Virus record (IMG/VR): IMGVR_UViG_3300000233_000008
Coordinates: 1-64,000 of that record
DNA length: 64,000 nt
Direction: 5' to 3' (one strand)
Source of the DNA: a virus
Shown: piece after piece, positions 33,210 through 42,833 of the stretch
How positions within the stretch are numbered: position 1 is the first letter of the stretch
Layout: each line of letters starts with the position of its first letter
Translations under genes and position numbers: made by a program
Notes under the pieces: model-generated
Databases searched by the model: none
Seen by the model: only the letters and a program-made list of their open reading frames with translations
What the model was told of the DNA's origin: nothing

Positions 33210-35498
33210 TTATAAAGCGTGCTTGGGTAGCTGTTGACTTACTTCTACATAATCTTCAATTAAACTATGAGTAATCCTTGCAATGTCGCTCCCAGTTAAT
33301 ATAGTTCTATTAATAAATGTCTGCATACTTTCACTAATAGCTTGTGGGTTTTCAAGTAAATCAGTTGGGTCAAAAGACACATCGTTAATACCAAACATCT
33401 CTTCTGTTTTTTTAGCAATTGCTTTCATTTCCTCTGTATAGTTTTTTTCTGCTTCTTCCATATCTTTGTAGATATCTGCTGTATCCATTTGAACAAATCT
33501 AGCGTATATGTTGGCAATAGCATTAGTTACTTGCACTAATGATGTAGCAAGTGTTCCGCCGCTAAACATATTACCAATACCAGAACCACCCATTATGTTA
33601 ATACCACTTAACATAGCAGCGCCCATAATGATACTAAACAGCATAGCAAACTCTTCGCCAAATAACTTGGTTCCAATCTCTGTAATAACCATACGGAGAA
33701 TGCTTCCAACAATAGCATTGGCAAGGGCGCCTACAACGTTACCAATAGTGCCTGTAAGGCCAAACATAGCACCCACTGCTGAGTTTGTTCCTAGTAGTCC
33801 AGAACCACCACCTAATGCTGCTCCGCCACCAAATAACAGAGCACCTAAAATAAAACCTAAACCAATGATAACCCAAAGCTTGCTTAAACCACCAGTTTTG
33901 TATTTTACCTTAGCATTCATTAACCCATACATGCAAGACATGCCAAGCTCTACTTGTGCACTCAATGCCATATTTTTCATTGTGGGGTAATGCAAAGGAA
34001 TAATGAATACGGTTTCTTCATCTTCCGCATCGAACGCATCCTTTACAGATGTCGTTACAGCGTGAGATTTGTAAACGTAATTATGGTGCTTGCATCCAGT
34101 AACAGAAATCTTTTTGTATCTGAATTTGGCATACTGCTCAAAGATGTAAAGCTCTGCGTTATCGTCTCTTACTTTATTAGCGAGATAATAACCAAGTGTA
34201 TTTACATCATACATTTTACCGTTGCCGGCATTTTGCTTGCCGTACTTTGAGTAGATCCAATATTGGTTTTTTTTAAGCCTGCCTCTGGAAGTGTTACCAT
34301 CAAAAAACTTAGCATTACCTAAATGCTCTGTAACAGTAATGTTTTTCCATTCTAGCCTTAAGTCGGCACCGATATCAAAATCTTCTCTGTTACCAAAGCT
34401 CAGAACATAGCTACCACCTCTCACTGTTGGTATAACCAAAGGAGCAGCTGTAGTCTTGTTTAAACTGTTAAACCAAGTTTCAAACCCAACGCCGGACAGT
34501 CTGGCATCCTGATAAGGATTACCATCGTCAGGCGCAATTGGGTTGCTTGCTTGAATATTATCAAGCAAACTAAAAAACTTATAAATGTATCTTGCTCCAT
34601 GTGTGGACTTTGTATTCAAAGCCACACCAGGGACAATGTAAGCATAGTCAATGTCGTCGATATCTTCTATATCTTCAAATTCATCAAGCAGTTTGTTAAT
34701 GTCTTGTTTTGTTGCTTTTTTATAAGCTGTCTTGATTTTATCAAATCTGAAATCAAACTCAGGTTCTCTAATAGATTTGTTATCGTATCTTAACGGAAGA
34801 ATAGGAAAGAACTCTCCAAACTCTGTTTCGTTATAAGTAATAGTATCAAAAATAACATTTCCTGAACCTATTCTATATGTGTAAAGCATTTCTTTGCTTT
34901 TCACATACCCCTTTGGATCCGTGTCATCTTCGATTAATTCAGAGTAACCAATGTATAAAAGTCTTCTAGACTTGTTTTCATTTACCCAAATAAGATCTGC
35001 GTTAGCAGGAATTCTATCAAACTCAACATCATCAATATCAAAAAACACCAACTCATTTGTTGTTGTGTTAAAATTGAATGTCCAGTCTCCCACGCCTTTT
35101 GTAAGGTGGTTCCAATCAATATGGTTGTCTGCAAAGTGTTGTGCGTTAGCTACGTCAACATCACCCCAATGAACAATCTTTTGAGGTGTTGGGCTTAAGT
35201 CAGAATTTAATCCACTAATAAGAACATTAGGATCAATTCCTGCCATAGATGTAATTTGCGTATCCGGAAGCATTCTAGGATAGTTAGCTAATGTCCATCT
35301 GTACATCTTTCTAAGATCAGCAGGAGGACCCCCTGAATACAGCCTTTGAATAACCGTCCCTAATTTAGGTTTTTTGGTTGTTAATATCTCTGTAACAATA
35401 GATGAATTAACAGCGCTGGGCCTATTTTCAAAAGGCCCAGCTAAGTTATTTGCGCTGGCAAATACTTTAATAACAGTTTTACCAGAAAACAATCCCAT
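33210..35498 (-). CDS. Large structural protein with central hydrophobic region (gp53 position), 762 aa
   Basis: The N-terminal 500 residues are predicted mixed alpha/beta. Residues about 560-690 are Gly/Ala-rich and hydrophobic (WVIIGLGFILGALLFGGG, then further GLTGTIGNVV segments), capable of membrane insertion. The C-terminal 80 residues are helical. Such a region in a virion protein suggests a role in passing DNA through the envelope, but this is inference. It corresponds by order to N4 gp53. Confidence 0.7.
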   Translation of the reverse strand: MGLFSGKTVIKVFASANNLAGPFENRPSAVNSSIVTEILTTKKPKLGTVIQRLYSGGPPADLRKMYRWTLANYPRMLPDTQITSMAGIDPNVLISGLNSDLSPTPQKIVHWGDVDVANAQHFADNHIDWNHLTKGVGDWTFNFNTTTNELVFFDIDDVEFDRIPANADLIWVNENKSRRLLYIGYSELIEDDTDPKGYVKSKEMLYTYRIGSGNVIFDTITYNETEFGEFFPILPLRYDNKSIREPEFDFRFDKIKTAYKKATKQDINKLLDEFEDIEDIDDIDYAYIVPGVALNTKSTHGARYIYKFFSLLDNIQASNPIAPDDGNPYQDARLSGVGFETWFNSLNKTTAAPLVIPTVRGGSYVLSFGNREDFDIGADLRLEWKNITVTEHLGNAKFFDGNTSRGRLKKNQYWIYSKYGKQNAGNGKMYDVNTLGYYLANKVRDDNAELYIFEQYAKFRYKKISVTGCKHHNYVYKSHAVTTSVKDAFDAEDEETVFIIPLHYPTMKNMALSAQVELGMSCMYGLMNAKVKYKTGGLSKLWVIIGLGFILGALLFGGGAALGGGSGLLGTNSAVGAMFGLTGTIGNVVGALANAIVGSILRMVITEIGTKLFGEEFAMLFSIIMGAAMLSGINIMGGSGIGNMFSGGTLATSLVQVTNAIANIYARFVQMDTADIYKDMEEAEKNYTEEMKAIAKKTEEMFGINDVSFDPTDLLENPQAISESMQTFINRTILTGSDIARITHSLIEDYVEVSQQLPKHAL

Positions 35499-35507
35499 TA
35501 TATTTCC

Positions 35508-36332
35508 TTAGTCGATTTCGAGATTGGCTCTCATGATCTCAGTAAGATCATTCAATGCAGTGTTGCTCAGCTGGCTTGGAGGAGCAATGCCTTCGTCAGT
35601 GCTTCTCTGAACAGTCCAAATGTCAAGCGCAGCCTTGTAGAACTTGTGCTCAGCATCTCTCTTGTAAGAAACAATCTGTTGGTTATAAAGGTCATTCTGC
35701 TTACCAATAGCACCCGCAACCGGTTGACCATCAGAACGCGTGTTAAGAGTTTTAGCTCTGTTGCTTTCCGTTGTCTCATTGATGTTAACCAATGTAGCCG
35801 GCAAAATGTGCGTGTTGTTGTAAGTCTTGCCAAGTGTATCAGCAGTCTTATTAGCAACTTCAGCAGGAAGAACATCACTAAGTTGATAGATCTTAATGTC
35901 TCTGTCTGTCTCTGCCATATCTTTTTTCAATGGAAGAAGATTAGCAAGCTCATACAGGACGGTGTCTCTTTGAGCCACTTTAACTTGATTATCTGTTTCA
36001 ATACCAGAAATCTCAGCGTCAATTTTTTCCAATTCTTTTGGAAGAATATTGGCGATTTGGAACTCTTGCATGATGACATCATTTTTAAGCTTTTCGGCTT
36101 GAAGGTATGATGCGTCTTTACCAAGCAAATACTGAATGGCGCCACCGAGAGCAGCACCAGTCATGTTAGCATAAGCATCAGCGTAATCTTTACCAGTAAT
36201 TCTGTTTTCTTTAAATTCTGTTTTAAGGTGCTTGCTAATAGACTCCATAAGAGCGTCAAACATACCAGTACCACCAGGGATTCTGGTAGTAAGCATTGCT
36301 TCTGTTAATTTATCAATTGGATCAACTGGCAT
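35508..36332 (-). CDS. Structural protein, N4 gp54-like, 274 aa
   Basis: Predicted long helical segments with many ILP/LLP turns (IANILPKELEKID, YELANLLPLKKDM, YQLSDVLPAEVAN, THILPATLVN), a pattern seen in gp54-like structural proteins of N4-type phages. It lies between gp53- and gp55-position genes. Its start follows a good AGGAG (on the minus strand, GGAGAATAAG before the ATG). Confidence 0.75.
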   Translation of the reverse strand: MPVDPIDKLTEAMLTTRIPGGTGMFDALMESISKHLKTEFKENRITGKDYADAYANMTGAALGGAIQYLLGKDASYLQAEKLKNDVIMQEFQIANILPKELEKIDAEISGIETDNQVKVAQRDTVLYELANLLPLKKDMAETDRDIKIYQLSDVLPAEVANKTADTLGKTYNNTHILPATLVNINETTESNRAKTLNTRSDGQPVAGAIGKQNDLYNQQIVSYKRDAEHKFYKAALDIWTVQRSTDEGIAPPSQLSNTALNDLTEIMRANLEID

Positions 36333-36348
36333 CTTATTCTCCTGAATA

Positions 36349-36370
36349 AGTAGGGGCTAACGCCCCTACT
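36349..36370 (-). terminator. Hairpin between gp55- and gp54-position genes
   Basis: AGTAGGGGC and GCCCCTACT form nine pairs around TAAC, followed leftward by TATTC. Probably a partial terminator or processing site inside the structural operon. Confidence 0.65.
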
Positions 36371-36371
36371 A

Positions 36372-36986
36372 TTAATTCGTTTGGTCGCCTCTGGAAGCTT
36401 GTGCAGCAGCCAGTCTAGCAAGCTCTTTGTCCGTTAGTGGAGGAAGAATTTCAATACCAAACTCCGGGCTCCATACGTTAACAACAACGCTGTTTTTAGT
36501 GTCGTAATAAGAGTTATCAAATTTACGATCTTTGAGGTTGTTGAGAAGAATGAGTGGAATGTGATAACCATTCTCACCACTGTTCTTATAAGGGATATAC
36601 TTTTTCACAACACCAACAATACCATTGGAAACAGCGAAAATTTCCCCATCCATTTCTTTCTTTTTAGGATTTAAGTTAGAAATGCGAACTCTTACAAGTT
36701 TAAGCTGTTCGGCTTTTTGTTGTGCCATAAGTTGGCCACGAGTAGTTGCAACTTCATTGGAAGCAACTGGTTGACCAGCTGTAAGCTCTTTTTGAGCGTC
36801 TTCTTCTTGCTTGTCAAGGATCTTTTCTTTCAAGCCTTCAATGGTAGTATTGGAACGGTATTTAACACCAAGAATATCAGCTTTACCTTTAAGCAATGCC
36901 AGCTCTTCATCTGGATTAAGTTTCAATTGTTCAACTTGATTGTCAACGGCATTATCGCCAGTTGCGTTAATTTCAGCTTTCTTCAT
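36372..36986 (-). CDS. Structural-operon protein, N4 gp55-like, 204 aa
   Basis: The N-terminal 65 residues include a helix-extended loop-helix-like segment (LALLKGKADILGVKYRSNTTIEG...), similar to SAP/HeH domains. The rest is predicted beta-rich, ending in a Lys/Arg-rich helix. It is located immediately before (downstream of) the major capsid gene in N4 order. Possible capsid-associated protein; unproven. Confidence 0.7.
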   Translation of the reverse strand: MKKAEINATGDNAVDNQVEQLKLNPDEELALLKGKADILGVKYRSNTTIEGLKEKILDKQEEDAQKELTAGQPVASNEVATTRGQLMAQQKAEQLKLVRVRISNLNPKKKEMDGEIFAVSNGIVGVVKKYIPYKNSGENGYHIPLILLNNLKDRKFDNSYYDTKNSVVVNVWSPEFGIEILPPLTDKELARLAAAQASRGDQTN

Positions 36987-37021
36987 CTCGTTTCCTTTTT
37001 GTAAAGATGTCTATAAGAATA

Positions 37022-37047
37022 AAGGGGGAAGGTTTAACTTCCCCCTT
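37022..37047 (-). terminator. Terminator after the major capsid gene
   Basis: AAGGGGGAAG and CTTCCCCCTT form ten perfect pairs with a six-base loop, followed leftward by TATTCTTATAG. It would let capsid mRNA accumulate above the downstream genes. Confidence 0.85.
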
Positions 37048-37069
37048 CTGTTAGCATATAGGCTAAAAC

Positions 37070-38269
37070 TTACGCCTTAGCAACCGTCTTAATGAGCGCA
37101 ATGCGCTCTGGGCGCTTGGCCAGGAACCCATACCACCAGGAGATGGCAGAGAACCCTGTCTTACCGAACGGGTCGGTCTTGTCAGCAACAGCGTCACCAG
37201 GCATTTTTGTTCTAATCTTGAACTTCATTGCGGTGTCTTTGCCCGAAGATTGGAAGCCAATCGTCACGAAGGCATCGTCACCAACAATAAGAGCTGGGTA
37301 GACGTTGTAGTTAGTACCGTTGTCAAGGTAGCCAAGGTTAGCGCCAGTAGCTACAGCACCTTCACCATCCCAGTAGAACATTTGTGGGTTAACCACAATT
37401 CTGAACTGGGCAACTTGACCGATTTCACCGTTAAGAATGTTCACTTGCGAAGCATACTTATTGACGGGAACGAAAGCCGGATCACCGTGGAAGTCAGTCA
37501 TCGACATAAAAGTCTTTTCCAGTGGCGAACCAATGTAAAGAATTCTAGCACCGTTTAGAGTAACAGTATCAACAAGCTGCGAACCTTTGATGATTTTCGT
37601 CTTCAGAGGTGTGTGGTTGTCGGTAAGAACTCTGCTGACGCGGATTAGGTCGTCATAGGTAACTTCCGAAGGGATGAGGCCTTCACCAGTAACAGTAGCG
37701 TGCGAAACAGCTGCACCAGCGTAGTGAATTGTGCCGGCGTTAGCAAGCAGGTCTCTCTGAAGAAGGGCTTCGTTAATCTTCGTAGCACCAACCACAGCTT
37801 CTCTCGAAAGATGCTTGTAGAGGTCAGCGTCCGAATCAAACTGATTCATATCTTCAGTGAATTCCCAGAAGAAGCCGCATTCCATAATGGAACCAGAAAG
37901 CGTAACACGCTTGAAGCCAACTCTGTTAACTCTGCCACCGTTTTCACCAAGAACAGGAATAGCACCGTTAATCGTACCAACGTCTTTCGAGGAACCGTAT
38001 AGGTTACCATTGGCGATAGTCACACCAGCAGCGTTAATACCTTGGTCGTTTACGTTACGGTCATCAAGTAGAGGAATGTATTCGTAAACACGGATCTCTT
38101 TACCGTAGTTCTTTGGCATGTTCATAGAGTCAGCCAGAGGACCGAAGTAAACCTCATCCTGCGCTGCGATAACAGCGGCACGATGGTACAGATACGTATG
38201 CATCTGTTGCGAGCCAGCACCTTCAATCGAGGATGGAGTGCCGTTAGGATTTTTGTATTGCATAGACAT
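37070..38269 (-). CDS. Major capsid protein, N4 gp56 family, 399 aa
   Basis: Recognised as the N4-gp56-type HK97-fold capsid protein by its start (MSMQYKNPNGTP...MHTYLYHRAAVIAAQDEV), the conserved middle (GFKRVTLSGSIMECG, FWEFTEDMNQFDSD) and the C-terminal IGFQSSGKD...KDP-like region. Length agrees with N4 gp56 (about 400). It forms the icosahedral shell. Codon use (AAC, GGC, CTC) is more biased than neighbouring late genes, as expected for the most abundant protein. Terminators flank it downstream. Confidence 0.95.
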   Translation of the reverse strand: MSMQYKNPNGTPSSIEGAGSQQMHTYLYHRAAVIAAQDEVYFGPLADSMNMPKNYGKEIRVYEYIPLLDDRNVNDQGINAAGVTIANGNLYGSSKDVGTINGAIPVLGENGGRVNRVGFKRVTLSGSIMECGFFWEFTEDMNQFDSDADLYKHLSREAVVGATKINEALLQRDLLANAGTIHYAGAAVSHATVTGEGLIPSEVTYDDLIRVSRVLTDNHTPLKTKIIKGSQLVDTVTLNGARILYIGSPLEKTFMSMTDFHGDPAFVPVNKYASQVNILNGEIGQVAQFRIVVNPQMFYWDGEGAVATGANLGYLDNGTNYNVYPALIVGDDAFVTIGFQSSGKDTAMKFKIRTKMPGDAVADKTDPFGKTGFSAISWWYGFLAKRPERIALIKTVAKA

Positions 38270-38292
38270 GATTAATTTCCTTTTTCTTGTCT

Positions 38293-39486
38293 TTACTTAA
38301 TAAACTTCATTAACTCTTCATCACTCATCTTAAGTGGGTCAAAGTTTTGTTTTGTTTTGACTTGGCCTGTAGGAGAAGCTGCTGCTCTCTTTGCGGCGCT
38401 GTCATCTCTCTGTTGCGGCTTACCTGCTCTGGTGTCGAGGATTTTAGCGGCGTTATTAACTGGTTTAACTAAGCTATCAAACTTACCGGCTTTATTAAAC
38501 TCATCACCAATTGCTTGGTATGCTTGTAAGAAAGGAATGTTTCTAGGAAGTTTGCCCAAAATCTGGCGTCTTTCGATCTCACTAGCAATGGCATGATAAA
38601 TACCGTTTTGCATTTGAGCATCAATAAGCTTGACCAATAGTGGCTCTTTAATCAGCTCGTTCTTAGACTGGTCATCCCAAGTCTGGTTGATTGTTTGAAC
38701 AGCTTGCAGACCGTTTGTTGAGAATTCGACGACTTCATCAATAACGTCTTGTAAAGCTTGTTTACTATCATCCACTTGTGGCACATTAGTTTTATACTGG
38801 CTGCCTCTTTTACTATCTAGGTCTAATGGATCAATTTTGCTATCTAATAATAGCTTTTCTACTGCATCTTTTTTATGATTTTTTAAGTCAATTAAGAAAC
38901 CAATTTCGTTAATATCATTAATATTGTTTTCTTTCAACAGCTTAACTAATTTTAACGAAGGTGCAATTTCTTGCATTTTTTTCGTATAATTAGAACCCAT
39001 TTGCATCAAAGATACAGCTTCTTCAACCGAAGATGGCTTAAACTTTTTACCATTAGCAACAAACTCACCCATTAATTGATTATAAGCTTGCTCATAATTA
39101 ACAGGTTCTTGTTTTGTGGCTTCATCCTTTTTAGCAGTTTGCTCAGGTGTTTTGGCTGTATCATCAACCTTTGGCTCTGTACCTTTTAGTAGAGCAGCAT
39201 TAAGCTTTTCTTCCAAGGTTTGGCTTTTAGAAGTGCGATCCAATTTAAAGTCATTTGGGTCAAATACATCGTCTTGACCGTTTTCCCCAGCAGCTAGTGT
39301 ATCATCGCCATTGCCATCTAATGTGTCATCGCCTTGACCGGCTTGAACAGTGTCATCCTGATTTGCGTTAATAACAGCATCTGGATCAGATTCTACCTTG
39401 GTGCTATCAATATCAAAATCGTCATCAGTCTGGTCTGCCATTCTAAGCAGCTCTTCGTCAGTCATGTTAAAAATGTCTTTATCCAT
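38293..39486 (-). CDS. Probable scaffold or capsid-assembly protein (gp57 position), 397 aa
   Basis: Highly acidic N terminus (many D in residues 10-70, with QDDTVQAGQGDDTLDGNGDD-type repeats), a coiled-coil-prone middle, and a basic C terminus ending in LKMSDEELMKFIK. Interestingly, the N terminus also begins with an FNMTDEELLRMAD segment, similar to the C-terminal one. Acidic, elongated proteins just ahead of the capsid gene are usually scaffolds. Role inferred from position and composition. Confidence 0.7.
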   Translation of the reverse strand: MDKDIFNMTDEELLRMADQTDDDFDIDSTKVESDPDAVINANQDDTVQAGQGDDTLDGNGDDTLAAGENGQDDVFDPNDFKLDRTSKSQTLEEKLNAALLKGTEPKVDDTAKTPEQTAKKDEATKQEPVNYEQAYNQLMGEFVANGKKFKPSSVEEAVSLMQMGSNYTKKMQEIAPSLKLVKLLKENNINDINEIGFLIDLKNHKKDAVEKLLLDSKIDPLDLDSKRGSQYKTNVPQVDDSKQALQDVIDEVVEFSTNGLQAVQTINQTWDDQSKNELIKEPLLVKLIDAQMQNGIYHAIASEIERRQILGKLPRNIPFLQAYQAIGDEFNKAGKFDSLVKPVNNAAKILDTRAGKPQQRDDSAAKRAAASPTGQVKTKQNFDPLKMSDEELMKFIK

Positions 39487-39803
39487 TATTCTTCTCCATA
39501 ATATTGATTATCAAAGACGGATTCTGCCAAGGCTTCTTTGGCAGCTTTTCCTTCATAGGCTACTTTCTTTAAGTAATTATGGAGATATGAAATGCTTTGA
39601 ATTTCCTGCTGTATCAATCCCCAGTTGTCACGAAGATTGATATTAAAAGAATGTTCCACAAGTCTTGCGGCCTCTTCTTTAAATAATCCATCAGTAATCA
39701 AAGATTTGAAATCACTGTTACTGAGCAACCTTTCGAGACTTGAAGCAACCAAGACCTTTTGTCTGGCTACTTCTTTAGCTTCCTCGAGTTCTTTATCAAA
39801 CAT
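39486..39803 (-). CDS. Small structural-operon protein (gp58 position), 105 aa
   Basis: Predicted helical protein (MFDKELEEAKEVARQKVLVAS...). Its stop overlaps the start of the next gene by one base. By order it corresponds to N4 gp58. Function unknown. Confidence 0.65.
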   Translation of the reverse strand: MFDKELEEAKEVARQKVLVASSLERLLSNSDFKSLITDGLFKEEAARLVEHSFNINLRDNWGLIQQEIQSISYLHNYLKKVAYEGKAAKEALAESVFDNQYYGEE

Positions 39804-39823
39804 GTTTCTTCCTTTTGTTGAAT

Positions 39824-39849
39824 GATTGAGCGGCTATAACCGCTCAATC
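39824..39849 (-). terminator. Hairpin between portal and gp58-position genes
   Basis: GATTGAGCGG and CCGCTCAATC form ten perfect pairs with a six-base loop. It is not followed by a long T run on the minus strand. Possible partial terminator or mRNA-processing site. Confidence 0.6.
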
Positions 39850-39861
39850 TTATTCAAAAAT

Positions 39862-42048
39862 TTATATAGTGTCTTTTGTCATATAATTAAAACCAATTGC
39901 TTCATTAATGTTTTGAGGAGTAATTCCGCCTTCTTTGGTTTTAGGAGCCAACAGAGCTTTGGTAATTTCCAACTCTTTGTTGCCTTGTGCCTGAGCTTGA
40001 GCTTTGTCAAGGTCACGCAGGTGCGTAGTGCCTGTTTCGTCTTCCATAAATTTAAGATCTTTAAGGTCAGCTTCCGAAGCTGCTTTTCTCGCTTCTGCTT
40101 GGTGTCTAACAGCTCTAGCTTTAAACTCTTCTGCTCTTGCCATCGATTCAGCAATCTTAGCTTCAATCTCAGCAATCTCCAACTCTTGCATTTTTTCAGC
40201 AACAGGGTTAGGTGGAGGAGAATAGTTAAGAATAGCGTGCTCAACAGCCGGCATTCTTTTTAATCTGGCAAGCTCTGCTAACCAAATCTTAGTAATGTCA
40301 AAAGGCATGTTATTACCAATAGTTTGTAACAGCATACCAATGTCTTGCGCTTTGGCATTATCCTGCTCTTCAGGTGCTGTATCAACTTTTAAGTTAAACT
40401 CGCCCTCAAGATCTTCTGGTCTAATTCTTACGTATTGTTCATTAGTAACTTGAACCACTTCGTCTTCTGTTAAGAAAACTCCATTCATAGATACAATAAA
40501 CTTACCGACTTGCTCTAGACCTTGGCAAAGACGTCTGACAATAGACATCTCTCTTTTACCAGAAGCAGAGAGCATACCTTTAATACCAGATGCTACATTA
40601 CCAAACGAAGCAGAATTTAAGCCTTGATCAAAAGATTTAACACCAGTCATAGATTCCGCATCGGCATTCTGAATTTGAAGCATAGTCAAAGCGGACTGAG
40701 GAATTTCAGGAAATTTATGTTGGTAGAATGTTTTAGATGGGTCTCCACCATTTGGATTAAACTCGTAATCCAAGCCAGCCTCAAATCTCTTTCTGTTAAC
40801 AGTGTCAAGAGCCTGTTTCGCGTAACCTGTCTGACCGTTAGCAGATCTACCCATAAGGTCAATCATGCCTCTCATCAGGGCGCCTTGAATAGACTGGTTA
40901 TCAATCAGAAGCTCAGCATCTGTATCACCGTGGTAAGCATCAACAATAGGAAGATACGACACAACCACAATAGGAATTTTCTTGTGTGGGTATGGGTTCT
41001 CTTCCATTCTAATCATTGTCTGACCAATCCAGGTAGCAACAATAGGAATTAACTCGCCAGTTCCATAAATATCATACTCACCCCAATACTCGTAAGCCAT
41101 AACTTTTTTACGAGCCAAGTCCTTAAATTGAGTAGTATCGTCATACGATTTTTGAGTATCTGGCGTGTAAATGGAAGCGTTAGAATTCCAATCCACTGCG
41201 TCAAGGTTAGAATAAACACCAGCTTTCTCACAAGCAGCTTTGCTTGTTTCAAAAGCAAGAACAGCAAAGTTAGCTTTGCTAAGTTTGCCCAGCGCAGTTG
41301 GATCTAAATAAAGATTAGCTTCATTAATAAAATCTACCGTAGGGCAGTTTTCAATAACTTTTTCTACTTCTACTTCTTGCTCGCCAATCTGAATAGCAAT
41401 GGCCGGCTGACCAGTCTCCATAGAATAGTCAACGGAAGCTTTTACGCTTTCATCTAAATGCTCAAAATCTTGTGGATTAGACTGTTTTAATTGAACAGCT
41501 GCTTGTAGCATTTGAAGTTCTTCTTCTGCTTCAACAGCCATATACTGCCAAACAGGAACAACTTCTGTAACCATCTTTGTTACACGTTTCCAACCAACAC
41601 GGATAGAGCACATACCTTTATCAACAAGAGTGCGAACATACTCATCAATAAACTTTACTTTATCAATCTTTGTGCTGAATTGGTAGTTAAGTAATAGCTC
41701 GTTTTGTTTAGCATTAGCGCTATCCTCAAAACTAACGCCATTAACAGTAAACAGCTTTTCTGCTGAAAGAAATGGCTCAGATAACCCAGGGTATCTCCAT
41801 TCATTTTGCTTACGAATAAGTTTGGGCTGTATCGAAGATCTACCTTCAATTTTCTTTGGCTTGTATTTACCTTCAACATTTTTAGCGTCAAGGCTGTTAT
41901 TAATCTTACTTACGACTTCATCGTGGTAAGGTTTAGCAATAGCCAGATCGCCCTCTAAATCACCAACAGATGGTTCATTTTCCCAATCAGTTAGCTTAGG
42001 GGCATCTCCGCTTGCAGCGGCATCAATTCTTTCTTCTAATGTGTCCAT
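39862..42048 (-). CDS. Portal protein, N4 gp59-like, 728 aa
   Basis: Twelve-subunit ring through which DNA enters and leaves; identified by size (728 against about 763 in N4), place after the gp58 gene, and segments such as WRYPGLSEPFLSAEKLF, VRVGWKR-like stretches, DPTALGKLSKANF and NQSIQGALMRGMIDLMGRSANGQ. The C-terminal 150 residues are a long predicted helix with coiled-coil character (EKMQELEIAEIEAKIAESM...), the usual portal barrel. Begins right after the lysozyme-like gene. Confidence 0.88.
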   Translation of the reverse strand: MDTLEERIDAAASGDAPKLTDWENEPSVGDLEGDLAIAKPYHDEVVSKINNSLDAKNVEGKYKPKKIEGRSSIQPKLIRKQNEWRYPGLSEPFLSAEKLFTVNGVSFEDSANAKQNELLLNYQFSTKIDKVKFIDEYVRTLVDKGMCSIRVGWKRVTKMVTEVVPVWQYMAVEAEEELQMLQAAVQLKQSNPQDFEHLDESVKASVDYSMETGQPAIAIQIGEQEVEVEKVIENCPTVDFINEANLYLDPTALGKLSKANFAVLAFETSKAACEKAGVYSNLDAVDWNSNASIYTPDTQKSYDDTTQFKDLARKKVMAYEYWGEYDIYGTGELIPIVATWIGQTMIRMEENPYPHKKIPIVVVSYLPIVDAYHGDTDAELLIDNQSIQGALMRGMIDLMGRSANGQTGYAKQALDTVNRKRFEAGLDYEFNPNGGDPSKTFYQHKFPEIPQSALTMLQIQNADAESMTGVKSFDQGLNSASFGNVASGIKGMLSASGKREMSIVRRLCQGLEQVGKFIVSMNGVFLTEDEVVQVTNEQYVRIRPEDLEGEFNLKVDTAPEEQDNAKAQDIGMLLQTIGNNMPFDITKIWLAELARLKRMPAVEHAILNYSPPPNPVAEKMQELEIAEIEAKIAESMARAEEFKARAVRHQAEARKAASEADLKDLKFMEDETGTTHLRDLDKAQAQAQGNKELEITKALLAPKTKEGGITPQNINEAIGFNYMTKDTI

Positions 42049-42049
42049 T

Positions 42050-42772
42050 TTAGCCTCTGCCTAAATATTTGTTTTGTCTGCTAATCACGTGTTCTTTAGC
42101 AGGTCTAAGGAAATGCTGAACCATGCCAGCAGCAAATTCACCCTCAGTAGCAGCATTGGCAAATTTATTCCAGTTTGCTTTTTCGGTGTTTTGAGTTTCC
42201 CACTTGTAAAAGTCTAATTGACTATCAACAGACCAAAGATCTTTTCTCCCGCTCTGCTCCATCATTCTTAAATAGTCATTTCTTCTTCCAACACCCTGTG
42301 CGTTGTCCGTAAGTTGGTAAAGGCCCTGGCCTCTGGTTCCCATTACGTTAGGCTTACCTTCCGTAATATCAGCAACCAAACCGCTCTCATCTTTAAAGTT
42401 CATTAATGAACCCTTAGCTTGGACAGGAGTAAAACCTCTAGCAAGCAAACCTTCGTAAATAACTTGTTCGTTCACTGGCATCCCTTTATTTGTTTGAGCT
42501 GGAGCTTGACCAAATCCACCAATACTTCCTGCGTAACCTTGCTGGCTATTTTGGGGAGTAGCTTGCGCAGCTGCTTGCTCACCGTTAAATTTAGCAATAG
42601 CTTCGGCTCTGCTTTGCTGAGCTGCTTTTTCTTGCGCTTGCTGCTTAATACCATTACTAAAATCGGTTAAACCTTGAAAAGCATTTGCATTGCTACGAGC
42701 AGCCGCATCCATAGCCCCAGAGCTAAACGCAGCGATTTGAGAAATATCAACTGTTGGATTAGGGAGAGCCAT
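42050..42772 (-). CDS. Virion lysozyme-like protein (phage tail lysozyme domain), 240 aa
   Basis: The C-terminal half begins EGLLARGFTPVQAKGSLMN...DESGL (near residues 108-132) and continues with GQGLYQLTDN, a pattern of the phage tail lysozyme family, where Glu in the DESG segment is the likely catalytic residue. The N-terminal 95 residues are Ala/Gln-rich and low-complexity. A virion-bound murein hydrolase would open the wall during entry. Separate from the lysis endolysin at 8.1 kb. Confidence 0.82.
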   Translation of the reverse strand: MALPNPTVDISQIAAFSSGAMDAAARSNANAFQGLTDFSNGIKQQAQEKAAQQSRAEAIAKFNGEQAAAQATPQNSQQGYAGSIGGFGQAPAQTNKGMPVNEQVIYEGLLARGFTPVQAKGSLMNFKDESGLVADITEGKPNVMGTRGQGLYQLTDNAQGVGRRNDYLRMMEQSGRKDLWSVDSQLDFYKWETQNTEKANWNKFANAATEGEFAAGMVQHFLRPAKEHVISRQNKYLGRG

Positions 42773-42833
42773 AGTAAATTCCTTTTACTTTATTTAGTGA
42801 TCTTATAGTTAATGTCAAAGCAGACATTATGCT
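42773..42833 (-). promoter_or_regulatory. Possible promoter and hairpin ahead of the lysozyme-portal operon
   Basis: On the minus strand, TAATGTC and GACATTA form a seven-pair hairpin. The same right arm supplies TTGACA, followed 16 bases later by TAAATA, which could be a sigma70 promoter for the lysozyme, portal and capsid genes. The two readings overlap, and only one may be meaningful. Confidence 0.35.
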
